A stretch of DNA of 64,000 nt from Chryseobacterium indologenes (GTDB taxonomy: Bacteria; Bacteroidota; Bacteroidia; Flavobacteriales; Weeksellaceae). The notes beneath the pieces were generated by a model that had not been told where the DNA came from, made no database searches, and saw only the letters and a list, made by a program, of their open reading frames with translations. Made by a program: the position numbers and the translations under genes. The stretch lies in assembly GCA_002439165.1 (NCBI GenBank), contig DJTE01000001.1, positions 1 through 64,000 of the forward strand, in the 5' to 3' direction. This document shows positions 42,463 to 51,542 of this stretch, one piece after another. Position 1 is the first letter of the stretch. Each line of letters opens with the position of its first letter.

Positions 42463-44772
42463 CTAAAGCTTGTATGTCAGCGTAAAATAGAAGTTTCTCG
42501 GTGTGATAGGATTCACCGAATAGTTTTCGTGAACATTATAGTTTACGACATCAAATAAATTACCCACTTTCCCCTGGATAGAGAATTTTTTCCATTCATA
42601 ACCTGCGGAAAGAGTGACTGTCATATAATCTTTCAGCTCAAACATTCTGGTAACATTGTTTCTGCTGATATTGGTGGATTTTGAATCATTCCATCCGGCA
42701 AGTCTGTCCCCGATATAATAAATCCCGGCTCCTATTTTCAAACCTTTCACATAATTGGTGAATTTATAGAAAACAGATAGATTGGCCGTAGTAGCCGGAG
42801 TTCTTACGAGTCTCTGGTTTTCAACATAACCTTTTTCCGGAGTGCTGGTATAAACCGTGTTGTTGTATGAGAACCCTCCGATGATGGAAAGGTTTTCATT
42901 CGGGTTTCCGGTAATATCCAGTTCCACCCCGCGGCTTCTGGTTTTTCCGGCAAACTCTTTCAGGTTACTGTCCGGAGTCTGAGGACTTCCGGCTGCATCA
43001 AGATAGAAATAGTTTTGATAAGTATTATTGTTGTTGATCTGGTATACTGTTAAATTGACCGCCAAAGCATTCTTCCAGAAGTTTTTCTTGGCTCCGATCT
43101 CATACTGATCAATCGTGGTGGGTCTTATTGCCTGCTTAGACAGAAGCCTTACTCTGTTCACTACATCATTGGCAGTGCCCGATGTATCAAGGTTGTCAAT
43201 TTCGTTGGACATATATCCCGCATTGGCAGCAAATGAATTGGTATAGGTTGCAAATACCGATAAGTTATCATCCGGCATATACACCAAACCGATTTTTGGA
43301 GATACCGCCTGATCTGAAGTGGCTGAATTGGGAGTTTCGGTTTTTAAGCCTGTTCTGAACTTGGTATTAAGAGTAGGCATATTCTCAATATAAGACCATC
43401 GTAAACCGGCAATCACTTTAAACTGCCTGGTCAGGCTGATAAAATCCTGAACATATACTCCGATTCTTCTGGTATTGATGCGGGTTTTATCTGATTTTTC
43501 AGCATCAGGAACAGCTCCGCCCATCCAGGTCGCAGGATTATCAAGATATAGGAGGCTTCCACTGTTTCCGTTAGTCCCGTAAATATAACTGGAGCCATAG
43601 GTAAGACCGTTGGAAGGGTTATAATAAGTGTAGGCATCAGCTGTGCCATAATCGGCATCAGCCCCCATCAGAATCTTATGACTGATCTTTCCGGTGTTGA
43701 ACTCTCCATTGAGGTTAGCCTGCAGTGAAGTATAGTTCTGTTCGTTGTACGTTCTGTTAAGAGGTCTCTTCCACGCAAGTCTGCCGTCGGAAGCATATTC
43801 CCACTGCACTCTTTCTGTAGAAAAATAGTCTTTCGTATAATTCTGATAAGAAGCTACCGTGTTCAGAGACCATCTTTCATTAAACTGATGATTAAAGGTA
43901 ACATTCGTAGAAACCTGTTCCACATTCTGGTATTGCCAGTCTGTTCCTAAAAATACATTTCTTGGAAGCTGGGTAACGAGTGAATAACTTTTATCTCTGT
44001 TGGTAATAGTTCCCAGACCAAAATCCGGAGTAAAATTATTCTTTAAATAATCAGCTTCTACAATTAATTGAGATTTCGGGCTGATATTGAACAGGAATGA
44101 CGGGTTGAAATAATATTTTTCAGATTCTACCACATCTCTGAAACTTTCAGCATATTCGTAAGCTCCATTGATCCTGAAGGCTATGTTTTTAGACAGCGGA
44201 CCGTAAATATCCACCGTAGGCTTATAAGAATTCCAGCTTCCCGCATTCAGACCGATGCTTCCTCCGAAATTAAACTTAGGTTTCTTGGTAATCATATTGA
44301 TAATCCCTCCGGCAGCTGTATTCCCGTAAAGCATGGCATTAGCCCCCTTCAGAACTTCCACTCTCTCCAAACCGCTTACCTCAGGAAAAATACCGCTGTT
44401 GATTCTTGTTCCGTTCTTAAACATATTATCATTCCCCAGCATATAACCCCTTCCTCCAAAACTGTCCTGAGAGTTTCCTCTTGAAGAAGTAACATACATT
44501 CCGTTGACATTCTGAAGAACATCGCTCAACTGTTTGGCCTGCTGCTGCTCAATGATCTCGTGAGTAACGATAGCAATGGCCTGAGGATTTTCCATTACCG
44601 TCAGGTTAGACTTTGTAGATAGCGTTCTTGCCTGGTTCGGATTCCCTGTTTTATGAAGATTAATATCCTCAATAGTCTGAGTCCTGATGGTGTCTGCCTC
44701 AGCATTTTTTAGTTGTGCACCCAATGAAACAGCGGTGAACAGAAGGCCTAAAGAAAGTAGTTGTCTTTTCAT
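42463..44772 (-). CDS. TonB-dependent siderophore receptor
   Basis: The 769-residue outer-membrane receptor has a signal peptide (1-20, ending SLGAQ). A plug domain (about 60-165: NPQAIAIVTHEIIEQQQAKQL, NVNGMYVTSSRG, RVEVLKGANAMLYGNTAAGG) is followed by a 22-strand barrel ending in the aromatic-rich YFTLTYKL. No N-terminal STN or carboxypeptidase-like domain is seen. It imports ferric siderophores with energy from TonB. A -7 box TACTTTTG and an 8-bp inverted repeat upstream suggest iron control. Confidence 0.93.
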   Translation of the reverse strand: MKRQLLSLGLLFTAVSLGAQLKNAEADTIRTQTIEDINLHKTGNPNQARTLSTKSNLTVMENPQAIAIVTHEIIEQQQAKQLSDVLQNVNGMYVTSSRGNSQDSFGGRGYMLGNDNMFKNGTRINSGIFPEVSGLERVEVLKGANAMLYGNTAAGGIINMITKKPKFNFGGSIGLNAGSWNSYKPTVDIYGPLSKNIAFRINGAYEYAESFRDVVESEKYYFNPSFLFNISPKSQLIVEADYLKNNFTPDFGLGTITNRDKSYSLVTQLPRNVFLGTDWQYQNVEQVSTNVTFNHQFNERWSLNTVASYQNYTKDYFSTERVQWEYASDGRLAWKRPLNRTYNEQNYTSLQANLNGEFNTGKISHKILMGADADYGTADAYTYYNPSNGLTYGSSYIYGTNGNSGSLLYLDNPATWMGGAVPDAEKSDKTRINTRRIGVYVQDFISLTRQFKVIAGLRWSYIENMPTLNTKFRTGLKTETPNSATSDQAVSPKIGLVYMPDDNLSVFATYTNSFAANAGYMSNEIDNLDTSGTANDVVNRVRLLSKQAIRPTTIDQYEIGAKKNFWKNALAVNLTVYQINNNNTYQNYFYLDAAGSPQTPDSNLKEFAGKTRSRGVELDITGNPNENLSIIGGFSYNNTVYTSTPEKGYVENQRLVRTPATTANLSVFYKFTNYVKGLKIGAGIYYIGDRLAGWNDSKSTNISRNNVTRMFELKDYMTVTLSAGYEWKKFSIQGKVGNLFDVVNYNVHENYSVNPITPRNFYFTLTYKL

Positions 44773-44806
44773 TTTATTTTTATGTAGAACAGTTTTAAAT
44801 AAGCGG

Positions 44807-44835
44807 CAAAAGTAATTATTTGTTTAGAATAATTA
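44807..44835 (-). promoter_or_regulatory. Candidate iron-control operator and promoter of the siderophore receptor
   Basis: TACTTTTG (44814-44807, minus strand) is an exact -7 box. It abuts TAATTATT-N7-AATAATTA (44813-44835), a perfect 8-bp inverted repeat containing TTTAGAATAATT. The AT-rich palindrome at a siderophore receptor promoter is the kind of site Fur binds; Fur itself is not in the window. Confidence 0.45.
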
Positions 44836-44946
44836 AAAATAATTTAATGATTTTTATCATGTGATGCAGAATTAATAAAAATCTCTATTGTTTTGATAGA
44901 CTGATCATTTGAAGGATATTGAATATCTTTGTAAAAAATTATACAT

Positions 44947-46002
44947 ATGCAATTGGTAAAAGCTGGACTCTGTGCTTTCGGAATGAGCGGAAAAGTATTT
45001 CATGCCCCTTTTTTAAAGGAACATCCCGGATTTTTTATTTCAGGTGTTGTAGAAAGGAGTAAAGAAGATTCTAAAGAAAAATATCCGCAGGCAATAATTT
45101 ATCGTTCTGTGGAAGAAATGCTTCTGAATCCGGAAATAGAACTGGTTATTATCAATACACCCGTCCAGACCCATTATGAATATGCAAAAAAAGCACTTGC
45201 AGCCGGGAAAAATATCATCGTAGAAAAACCATTCACCGTAAATGTTGATGAAGCGGAAGAACTTGTAAGCCTTGCAGATGAAAAAGGTCTGTTTTTAAGT
45301 GTATACCAGAACAGAAGATTCGACCGTGATTTTCTTCAGGTACAGCATATTTTGAACAGCGGAAAACTGGGTTCCGTTAAAGAAGCTGAAATCCGTTTCG
45401 ACAGGTTCCGTACCACTCCGGGCGGGAAACAGCATAAAGAAAATCCAGACCAGGCAGGTTCTGGCTCACTGCATGATCTTGGTGCCCACCTGGTGGATCA
45501 GGCTGTACAGTATTTCGGGTATCCGGAGAAGCTGTTTGCAGATGTCTTTTCCATGAAAGGACCCGAATTTGCCAATGATTATTTTGAAATTCTGCTGTTC
45601 TATAAAAATGAACTGAGAGTAAGGCTGAAATCTTCGGTCTTCACTAAAGAAGCACATTATGCTTATGCTATACACGGTGGAAAAGGAAGTTTTCTTCAGG
45701 AGAGAACTGATAATCAGGAAAATGAACTGGCAGCGGGAGCAGTTCCTGTATACGGAGAAGAATGGACCATCGCATTAAAAGAAGAAGATGGAATTCTGAA
45801 CTGCCTGAATGAAAACGGTGAAACCGAAAGGATATTAACTCTGAGCGAACCCGGAAATTATATGGATTACTATCAGCAGATTTATGAGCATATAGTGTTC
45901 GGATATCCACTGCCGTCCCCGGGAAAAGAAGTGGTACAGAATATGAAAATCATTGATGCCGCTCTGAAGAGTGCAGAAGAAGGCAGAATAGTTAAGCTAT
46001 AA
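44947..46002 (+). CDS. Gfo/Idh/MocA family oxidoreductase
   Basis: The 351-residue protein has an N-terminal Rossmann fold (KAGLCAFGMSGKVFHAPFL, 5-23) and the family motif AGKNIIVEKPFTVNVDEAEEL (in part, 86-106) with the catalytic Lys of EKP. The C-terminal domain has the loop GSGSLHDLGAHLVDQA. It uses NAD(P) on a sugar or polyol that cannot be named from the sequence. A -7 box TATCTTTG lies at 44924-44931, 15 nt before the ATG. Ends in a convergent terminator. Confidence 0.9.
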   Translation: MQLVKAGLCAFGMSGKVFHAPFLKEHPGFFISGVVERSKEDSKEKYPQAIIYRSVEEMLLNPEIELVIINTPVQTHYEYAKKALAAGKNIIVEKPFTVNVDEAEELVSLADEKGLFLSVYQNRRFDRDFLQVQHILNSGKLGSVKEAEIRFDRFRTTPGGKQHKENPDQAGSGSLHDLGAHLVDQAVQYFGYPEKLFADVFSMKGPEFANDYFEILLFYKNELRVRLKSSVFTKEAHYAYAIHGGKGSFLQERTDNQENELAAGAVPVYGEEWTIALKEEDGILNCLNENGETERILTLSEPGNYMDYYQQIYEHIVFGYPLPSPGKEVVQNMKIIDAALKSAEEGRIVKL

Positions 46003-46014
46003 ATAGAGGGGAAG

Positions 46015-46062
46015 ATTGAAATGTCGGAGGATTTTACAGAAACAGTCCTCCGACATTTCAAT
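46015..46062. terminator. Convergent terminator between oxidoreductase and ABC-F genes
   Basis: A perfect 17-bp stem, ATTGAAATGTCGGAGGA (46015-46031) with its complement at 46046-46062, loop 14 nt. It ends on the base before the ABC-F stop codon. Confidence 0.85.
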
Positions 46063-47949
46063 TTATAAGATCTCCTGAAGTTCCAGCCATCTCATTTCAT
46101 GATCCCCAAGTTTTCCGGAAACGGTTTCTAGTTCGTCAGATAGCCTGGCTACTTTTTCATAATCTGTTTCATTATTAAGCAGATCCAGAATTTTGGCACG
46201 CTGTTCTTCAAGCTCAGGCATTTCCTTTTCAATCGTTTCAAGCTCTCTCTGCTCCTTGAAAGTAAGTTTTCTTTTCTTGGTATTGGTAGCATCAGCAACA
46301 GGTGCGGTTTCTTTAACAGGTTCCGGTTTTGGAGCTGTATTCTTTTCCAAAGCTTCTTCACGGCTTCTGGCTTCCCTGTACTCTGAAAAATTCCCGACAA
46401 AATCCCTGATCTTTCCGTTTCCTTCAAAAGCAAGAATATGATCTACGATTCTGTCCATGAAATAACGGTCGTGAGATACAATGATCAGCGATCCCTGGAA
46501 TTGCTGCAGGAAATTTTCCAACACGGTGAGTGTAGGAAGATCAAGATCGTTCGTAGGTTCATCAAAAATCAGAAAATTAGGATTCTGATAAAGGATATAC
46601 ATCAGGTGCAGTCTTCTTTTTTCACCACCGGAGAGCTTGGAAATAGGAGAGTACTGCGTCTGGTCATCAAACAGGAACAGTCTTAAAAACTGAGATGCGG
46701 AAAGGCTTTTTCCGTTGGCCAGAGGGTAGAATTCCGCAATTTCCTTAATGAAATCAATGACACGTTCATCCTCTTTATAAGTAAGTCCTTTTTGAGAAAA
46801 ATATCCAAATGAGATTGTCTCACCGGTTTCTATTTCTCCTTTGTCGGTCTTTTCATATCCCTGGATAATATTCAGTAAGGTAGATTTTCCGGCTCCGTTT
46901 TTTCCTACAATCCCTATTTTTTCTCCACGCTGGAACTGGTAACTGAAATCTTTCAGCAGCAGCTTTTCACCGAAGCTCTTATCAATATGTTTAAGCTCAA
47001 GGACTTTTTTTCCCAGGCGTTTCATTTCAAAATCCAGCTCAAGGGCCTGTTTTCTGGTATCGGTCTTGGCTACTTTTTCAGTTTCGTAAAAAGAATCGAT
47101 TCTGCTTTTAGATTTTGTAGTTCTGGCTTTAGGCTGTCTGCGCATCCATTCCAGTTCCTTCCGGTAAAGGTTGTTGGCCTTGTCGATCGTGGCATTCATA
47201 TTTTCCTCACGGATCATTTTATTTTCCAGATACACTGCGTAGGAACCGTTGTGAAGGTAAAGGTTCTGATCTTCCATTTCCCAGATCATATCACAGACAC
47301 TGTCCAGAAAGTAACGGTCGTGCGTTACAAGAAGAAGGGTGATTTTAGCTTTGTTCAGATAATTTTCAAGCCACTCCACCATTTTCACATCCAGGTGATT
47401 GGTAGGTTCGTCCATGATCAGCAGGGTATGTCTGTGCTCGGCTCTGGTTTCTGTAAGAAGCTTAGCCAGGGCAACACGCTTGATCTGTCCTCCGGATAAT
47501 GTTCCCATTTTTGCTTCCAGATCTGTGATCTTCAGCTGGGAAAGAATCTGTTTCATTTCGTTTTCCAGATCCCAGGCTTTATGAACTTCCATATCAGCCA
47601 AAGCCTTTTCAATAAAAGCACTGTCGGTAGAATGAAGGGATTTGTGATAATTTTTAAGAGCCATAATCGGCTCCGAATCCAGAGTCATCATAAATTCTTC
47701 GATGGTCAGGTCCGGATTATAATCAATCTCCTGGTCGAATAAAACCACCTGAATATCTTTATTGATGATTACATTTCCGCTGTCTGCAATTTCTTTCCCC
47801 ATCAGAATTTTAAGAAGGGTAGATTTTCCGCTTCCGTTTTTGGCAACAATAGCGATCTTGTCTCCCTCATTGATGTGGAAAGAGATGTTTTCAAACAAAA
47901 CTTTGATGCCGTAAGATTTGGTTAGGTTTTCTGCAGAAACGTAATTCAT
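46063..47949 (-). CDS. ABC-F family ATPase (Uup-like)
   Basis: The 628-residue soluble protein has two ATP-binding cassettes: Walker A AKNGSGKSTLL (about 36-46) with signature LSGGQIKR, and GKNGAGKSTLL (about 346-356) with signature LSGGEKRR. The linker between them has an arginine-rich RRQPKARTTKSKSR stretch. A C-terminal coiled-coil region (about 560-628; LEEQRAKILDLLNNETDYEKVARLSDEL) is the Uup-type domain. No transmembrane part. ABC-F proteins act on ribosomes or on DNA/RNA quality control. A -7 box TATTTTTG is at 47996-47989. Confidence 0.92.
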   Translation of the reverse strand: MNYVSAENLTKSYGIKVLFENISFHINEGDKIAIVAKNGSGKSTLLKILMGKEIADSGNVIINKDIQVVLFDQEIDYNPDLTIEEFMMTLDSEPIMALKNYHKSLHSTDSAFIEKALADMEVHKAWDLENEMKQILSQLKITDLEAKMGTLSGGQIKRVALAKLLTETRAEHRHTLLIMDEPTNHLDVKMVEWLENYLNKAKITLLLVTHDRYFLDSVCDMIWEMEDQNLYLHNGSYAVYLENKMIREENMNATIDKANNLYRKELEWMRRQPKARTTKSKSRIDSFYETEKVAKTDTRKQALELDFEMKRLGKKVLELKHIDKSFGEKLLLKDFSYQFQRGEKIGIVGKNGAGKSTLLNIIQGYEKTDKGEIETGETISFGYFSQKGLTYKEDERVIDFIKEIAEFYPLANGKSLSASQFLRLFLFDDQTQYSPISKLSGGEKRRLHLMYILYQNPNFLIFDEPTNDLDLPTLTVLENFLQQFQGSLIIVSHDRYFMDRIVDHILAFEGNGKIRDFVGNFSEYREARSREEALEKNTAPKPEPVKETAPVADATNTKKRKLTFKEQRELETIEKEMPELEEQRAKILDLLNNETDYEKVARLSDELETVSGKLGDHEMRWLELQEIL

Positions 47950-48177
47950 TGGAATGTAATGGTTTGATTTTAAATTTCAGTTGAGCCGCAAAAATACGAA
48001 AATGTAGCTAGAAAACTTTTACATAAAGCAAAGTAAAATCTCCAGACTCAGCCTGTTTTAAAATTTATTTAACGGAGCTGTAACGCCTTTCTGCGAAATC
48101 ATTTACTAAATTTGATATACGTAACATGGCCGGTTTCAGAAGCCCGCGCCAATTAATATAATAGAATTTTAAATAAA

Positions 48178-48690
48178 ATGAAAAGAGTAATTGTTGACAT
48201 GGATGGGGTGATGGCAGATGTTTATCATCAGCTTGTAAAATTTGAAAAAAGAGATTCAGGAAATGAAATTGAAATTCGCGGGCTGGCCGGCCTGCCAGAA
48301 GCTGAAGCGTTTCCAAACGGTAAAAAACACGTTAATGAAATTGGTTTTTTCAGGACACTTCCTTTGATGGAAGGAAGCCGTGAAGCTTTGGAGTATTTAA
48401 ATGATAAATATGAACTGTATATTGTTTCTGCCGGAATGGAATTCCCCAACAGTTTGAGAGAGAAATTCGACTGGCTAGCAGAACATTTCCCATTTATCTC
48501 CTGGGAACAGATTGTTTTATGCGGAAGTAAAAAACCGGTTTCGGGGGATGTAATGATAGATGATTATCCTAAAAATCTTGACCATTTTTCCGGTGAAAAA
48601 TTTATTTTTACCCAGCCTCATAATGAACTTATAGAAAATGAAAATTACCGGAGAGTGGGTTCCTGGAAAGAGATCATGAATATTTTATAG
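48178..48690 (+). CDS. 5'(3')-deoxyribonucleotidase-like HAD phosphatase
   Basis: The 170-residue protein has the HAD motif I DMDGVMAD (7-14), a Gly-rich middle with ELYIVSAGMEFPN (motif II, about 85-98), and motif IV MIDDYPKNL (about 120). These match the NT5C family, which removes the phosphate from deoxyribonucleoside monophosphates in the cytosol. A -7 box TAAATTTG lies at 48107-48114. Confidence 0.85.
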   Translation: MKRVIVDMDGVMADVYHQLVKFEKRDSGNEIEIRGLAGLPEAEAFPNGKKHVNEIGFFRTLPLMEGSREALEYLNDKYELYIVSAGMEFPNSLREKFDWLAEHFPFISWEQIVLCGSKKPVSGDVMIDDYPKNLDHFSGEKFIFTQPHNELIENENYRRVGSWKEIMNIL

Positions 48691-48834
48691 CAGTCCGGTT
48701 GATCTGTTTTTTAGAATAATGAGGGTAAACAGACTGTTTTTTAGAAAAAAATTAACTAAAAGATCTTTAAATTTAATAAGGTGTTATGAGTATTGCATCC
48801 CGGAAATAAGGAATTTTGCACCAAACTTTTAAAC

Positions 48835-50493
48835 ATGAAAAAATTAAACTCTTTATTTCTCCTTTTGGCTGCTTATGCTCTCCATGCGCAGGTGATCTCC
48901 GGAAGTATCATCTCTAAAAATGAGAATCAGCCGGTTCCTTATGTAAAGATCGGGGTGGAAAAGGAAAGTATAGGAACCGTTTCTGATCGGAAAGGCAACT
49001 TTTCCATTGATCTTTCCGGGATGGATCCGCTGCACAAAATACGAATAGAGGTTCCGGGTTACGAAACCTATGTAGAAACCGTACAGGATTTTAAAAAATA
49101 TAACCCCCAAAAAATTCTGCTGAACGAAAAGGTTAAAACGATTAAAGAAGTTACCATTAAACCCAAAAAGCTGGTCGATAAAAACTGGGGCGTAAACACC
49201 AAGACCAAAAGTGTTTTATACTTTGTGAATCCGGCAGGAAACAAGGGTGATTTTCTCGGAGAAACAGCTTTGGAATTTAACGCAAAGAAAAGATCAAAAA
49301 TAAAAAACATCAATCTGAATATTGCCCGGTACGTTTCCACAGAGCCAGTGGTGATGCGATACAGTATTTACAGCGAAAAAAACGGTTTTCCGGATAAAAA
49401 TATCCTGGATGAGGAGATTACGGTGCTGCTTACTGAAGATATGATAAAAGACGGAACCTTTACACTGGATGTAAATGAGCATAATATCTGGGTGCAGGGA
49501 AAGTTTTTTGTGGGAATTCAGTTTTTAAAAGAATTTAACGGGAGTATTAAAATAAGTGCAGCCCTGTTCAGAACAGGGTTTATGAGGTCGTTTTATGGCG
49601 ACTGGAAAAAAATGACGCTTGCTGCTCCTGCCATTAATATTGATGTGAAAATGGATAAAAGTGGAAAAGATACACAAGATGATGACGACGGCTATACAGA
49701 TGATGGTATTGAACAAGGATGGCTTGCCGATAATTCAAAAAATATACAGGAAGCAGATCAGTCCATATACGGAAAGAATGAATCCGCTGGAAAATACCTG
49801 AAACTGAAGGATACCGATCTTTATTATGAAGTATACGGAGAAGGTGAACCTTTGATTCTTCTTCATGGAAACTCCGGAAGTATAAAGGATTATTATCAGC
49901 AGATCCCGGTTCTGTCCAAACAGTATAAAGTAATTGCAGTAGATACAAGAGGGCAGGGGAAAAGCAAAGATATTTCCAAAAAAGATTTTACCTATAAATT
50001 GTTTGCAGATGATGTAAAAGCATTGGCAGACGATCTGAAGCTCGATAAAATTAATATCGTAGGCTGGAGCGACGGGGGAAATACAGGACTGGAGTTTGCA
50101 TTGAAATATCCTGACCGTCTTAATAAACTGGTAACCATCGGCGCCAATGCATTTCCGGGAGGTGTGGAAGGTAAACTTATTGAACGGTTCACCAGTCAGA
50201 TGACACAGCTTAATCAGTTAGGTCCGGCGGAAACACTTAATGAACGCAGGCTTTTAAAAATCATGATTACAGAACCCAACATCAGTAAAAATGATTTGAA
50301 TAAAATTAAAAGTCCGGTGCTGGTTATTGCGGGAGACAGAGATGTAATTAAAGCGGATCATACCGAATTTATGTCCAGACAAATTCCGAACGCAGAGAAA
50401 AAGATCTATAAAGATACTACCCATATGGTGCCTTATGAAAGACCGGACGAGCTGAATGCGGATATTCTGAATTTTCTCGGAAAAAGTAGATAA
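48835..50493 (+). CDS. Secreted fusion: carboxypeptidase-regulatory-like domain plus alpha/beta hydrolase
   Basis: The 552-residue protein has a signal peptide (1-19, AYALHAQ). A carboxypeptidase-D regulatory-like beta sandwich (about 20-110; ISGSIISKNENQPVPYVKI, GTVSDRKGNFSID) is followed by a second beta domain (about 115-295) and an acidic linker (KDTQDDDDGYTDDG). The alpha/beta hydrolase (about 335-552) has LLHGNSGSIKDYYQ, nucleophile in GWSDGGN, Asp in AGDRDVIKADH and His in DTTHMVPYE. The N-terminal part resembles that of TonB receptors and surface proteins, so surface placement is possible. Confidence 0.82.
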   Translation: MKKLNSLFLLLAAYALHAQVISGSIISKNENQPVPYVKIGVEKESIGTVSDRKGNFSIDLSGMDPLHKIRIEVPGYETYVETVQDFKKYNPQKILLNEKVKTIKEVTIKPKKLVDKNWGVNTKTKSVLYFVNPAGNKGDFLGETALEFNAKKRSKIKNINLNIARYVSTEPVVMRYSIYSEKNGFPDKNILDEEITVLLTEDMIKDGTFTLDVNEHNIWVQGKFFVGIQFLKEFNGSIKISAALFRTGFMRSFYGDWKKMTLAAPAINIDVKMDKSGKDTQDDDDGYTDDGIEQGWLADNSKNIQEADQSIYGKNESAGKYLKLKDTDLYYEVYGEGEPLILLHGNSGSIKDYYQQIPVLSKQYKVIAVDTRGQGKSKDISKKDFTYKLFADDVKALADDLKLDKINIVGWSDGGNTGLEFALKYPDRLNKLVTIGANAFPGGVEGKLIERFTSQMTQLNQLGPAETLNERRLLKIMITEPNISKNDLNKIKSPVLVIAGDRDVIKADHTEFMSRQIPNAEKKIYKDTTHMVPYERPDELNADILNFLGKSR

Positions 50494-50528
50494 AGACTTG
50501 AAGTCTTTGAGCGGTCTTTGAACCTTTA

Positions 50529-50575
50529 AAAGTCTCTTTCATTTAATAGGGTAACATATTGATGAAAGAGACTTT
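50529..50575. terminator. Convergent terminator between the hydrolase fusion and GH25 genes
   Basis: AAAGTCTCTTTCAT (50529-50542) pairs perfectly with ATGAAAGAGACTTT (50562-50575), loop 19 nt. Confidence 0.8.
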
Positions 50576-50613
50576 ATTGGTTATATACTTCTGTAACTTC
50601 CTGCTTCCTTTGT

Positions 50614-51477
50614 TTAATCCAGTGTGAGTCTCTTCAAAGACCATGAGCTGCCGTTGTAAATATCCAGGTCTACTTTGGAGTTGATCCCGTGAACGATCCC
50701 GTTTTCGGTAAACTGCCAGAAATCCCAGCTGCCTTCTGGAGTAGGAGACGGCACGTCATTGTAATTGGCCAGCCAGAGCGGATAATCATCAAACTCGCCT
50801 TTCAGGAAATCTTTGTAATAATGATAATAGGTGTAGATAATAGGTTTTTCACCATATGTTTCTTCTATAATCCTGCACCATACTTTCAGGTCCTCAACCA
50901 GCTTTTTATTGGTTTTGCGTTTGGGAATTTTTTCTATATCCAGAATAGGCGGCAGATCCCCGCTTTCCAGCTTTACATTATCCAGAAAATTATTGGCCTG
51001 GATTACGGGATCTTCATCAGCCCTGTAAAAGTGATAGGCACCCCGGATCAGATGATGTTTTTTGGCCTGTTCCCAGAAATCTCCGAAATGTTTATCAGCA
51101 TTACGGTTTCCCATAGTAGCACGCATCACTACAAACTCCAGAGGAATTGTTTTGTTTCCGATACTCAGGCTGTCCCATCTGATATCTTCCCTGTTCTGAT
51201 AATGGGAAATATCAAAACCGTACGTTTTATCCAGATTGGCAGTCAGGATTTTCTGGATTCTTAACGTTTCCCTTTCGCTGTTGTGAAGTTTCTTATGACT
51301 GAATTTATTAAAGTACAGAGCATAATAATAACTGACAGATTGTTTCAGGTAAAATCCGGTTCCTATTAAAGCAATGACCAGAATACCCAAAATAACTTTT
51401 CTGCGGAAAAAATAGCTCTTCCGCCTGTGTTCGTGTACCTTTTTGGCAGTTTTTTTGGTATACTTCTTTGGTGTCAT
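50614..51477 (-). CDS. Glycoside hydrolase family 25 (lysozyme-type) membrane-anchored protein
   Basis: The 287-residue protein has a basic N-terminus and one membrane anchor (VILGILVIALIGTGFYL). The GH25 catalytic domain (about 85-280) has YGFDISHYQ with the conserved Asp, VVMRATMG, GAYHFYRADEDP, LPPILDIEKI with the catalytic Asp-x-Glu, and PLWLANYND. It cleaves the glycan backbone of peptidoglycan. ATG 51477 was chosen because the longer TTG at 51489 is inside the -7 box. Confidence 0.9.
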   Translation of the reverse strand: MTPKKYTKKTAKKVHEHRRKSYFFRRKVILGILVIALIGTGFYLKQSVSYYYALYFNKFSHKKLHNSERETLRIQKILTANLDKTYGFDISHYQNREDIRWDSLSIGNKTIPLEFVVMRATMGNRNADKHFGDFWEQAKKHHLIRGAYHFYRADEDPVIQANNFLDNVKLESGDLPPILDIEKIPKRKTNKKLVEDLKVWCRIIEETYGEKPIIYTYYHYYKDFLKGEFDDYPLWLANYNDVPSPTPEGSWDFWQFTENGIVHGINSKVDLDIYNGSSWSLKRLTLD

Positions 51478-51479
51478 AA

Positions 51480-51494
51480 AGTTTTGCAAAACTA
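51480..51494 (-). promoter_or_regulatory. -7 box inside a 14-bp palindrome, almost on the GH25 start
   Basis: TAGTTTTG (51494-51487, minus) is an exact TANNTTTG match and lies in the perfect palindrome AGTTTTGCAAAACT (51480-51493). Only 9 nt separate it from ATG 51477, which implies a leader of a few bases at most. Confidence 0.5.
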
Positions 51495-51528
51495 ACTTTT
51501 TTCACCTCTAAATGCTAAATAAAATCAG

Positions 51529-51536
51529 TAAATTTG
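51529..51536 (+). promoter_or_regulatory. -7 box of the NDH-2/trmD operon, 6 nt before the start codon
   Basis: TAAATTTG is an exact consensus match 6 nt before ATG 51543, so the mRNA is predicted to be leaderless or nearly so. It also rules out the TTG at 51534 as a start. No TTG lies at the normal -33 distance. Confidence 0.5.
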
Positions 51537-51542
51537 TGTATT

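Noticed and set aside
46438..47499. Plus-strand frames opposite the ABC-F gene
   Set aside because: They lie within a well-supported ABC-F coding region on the other strand.
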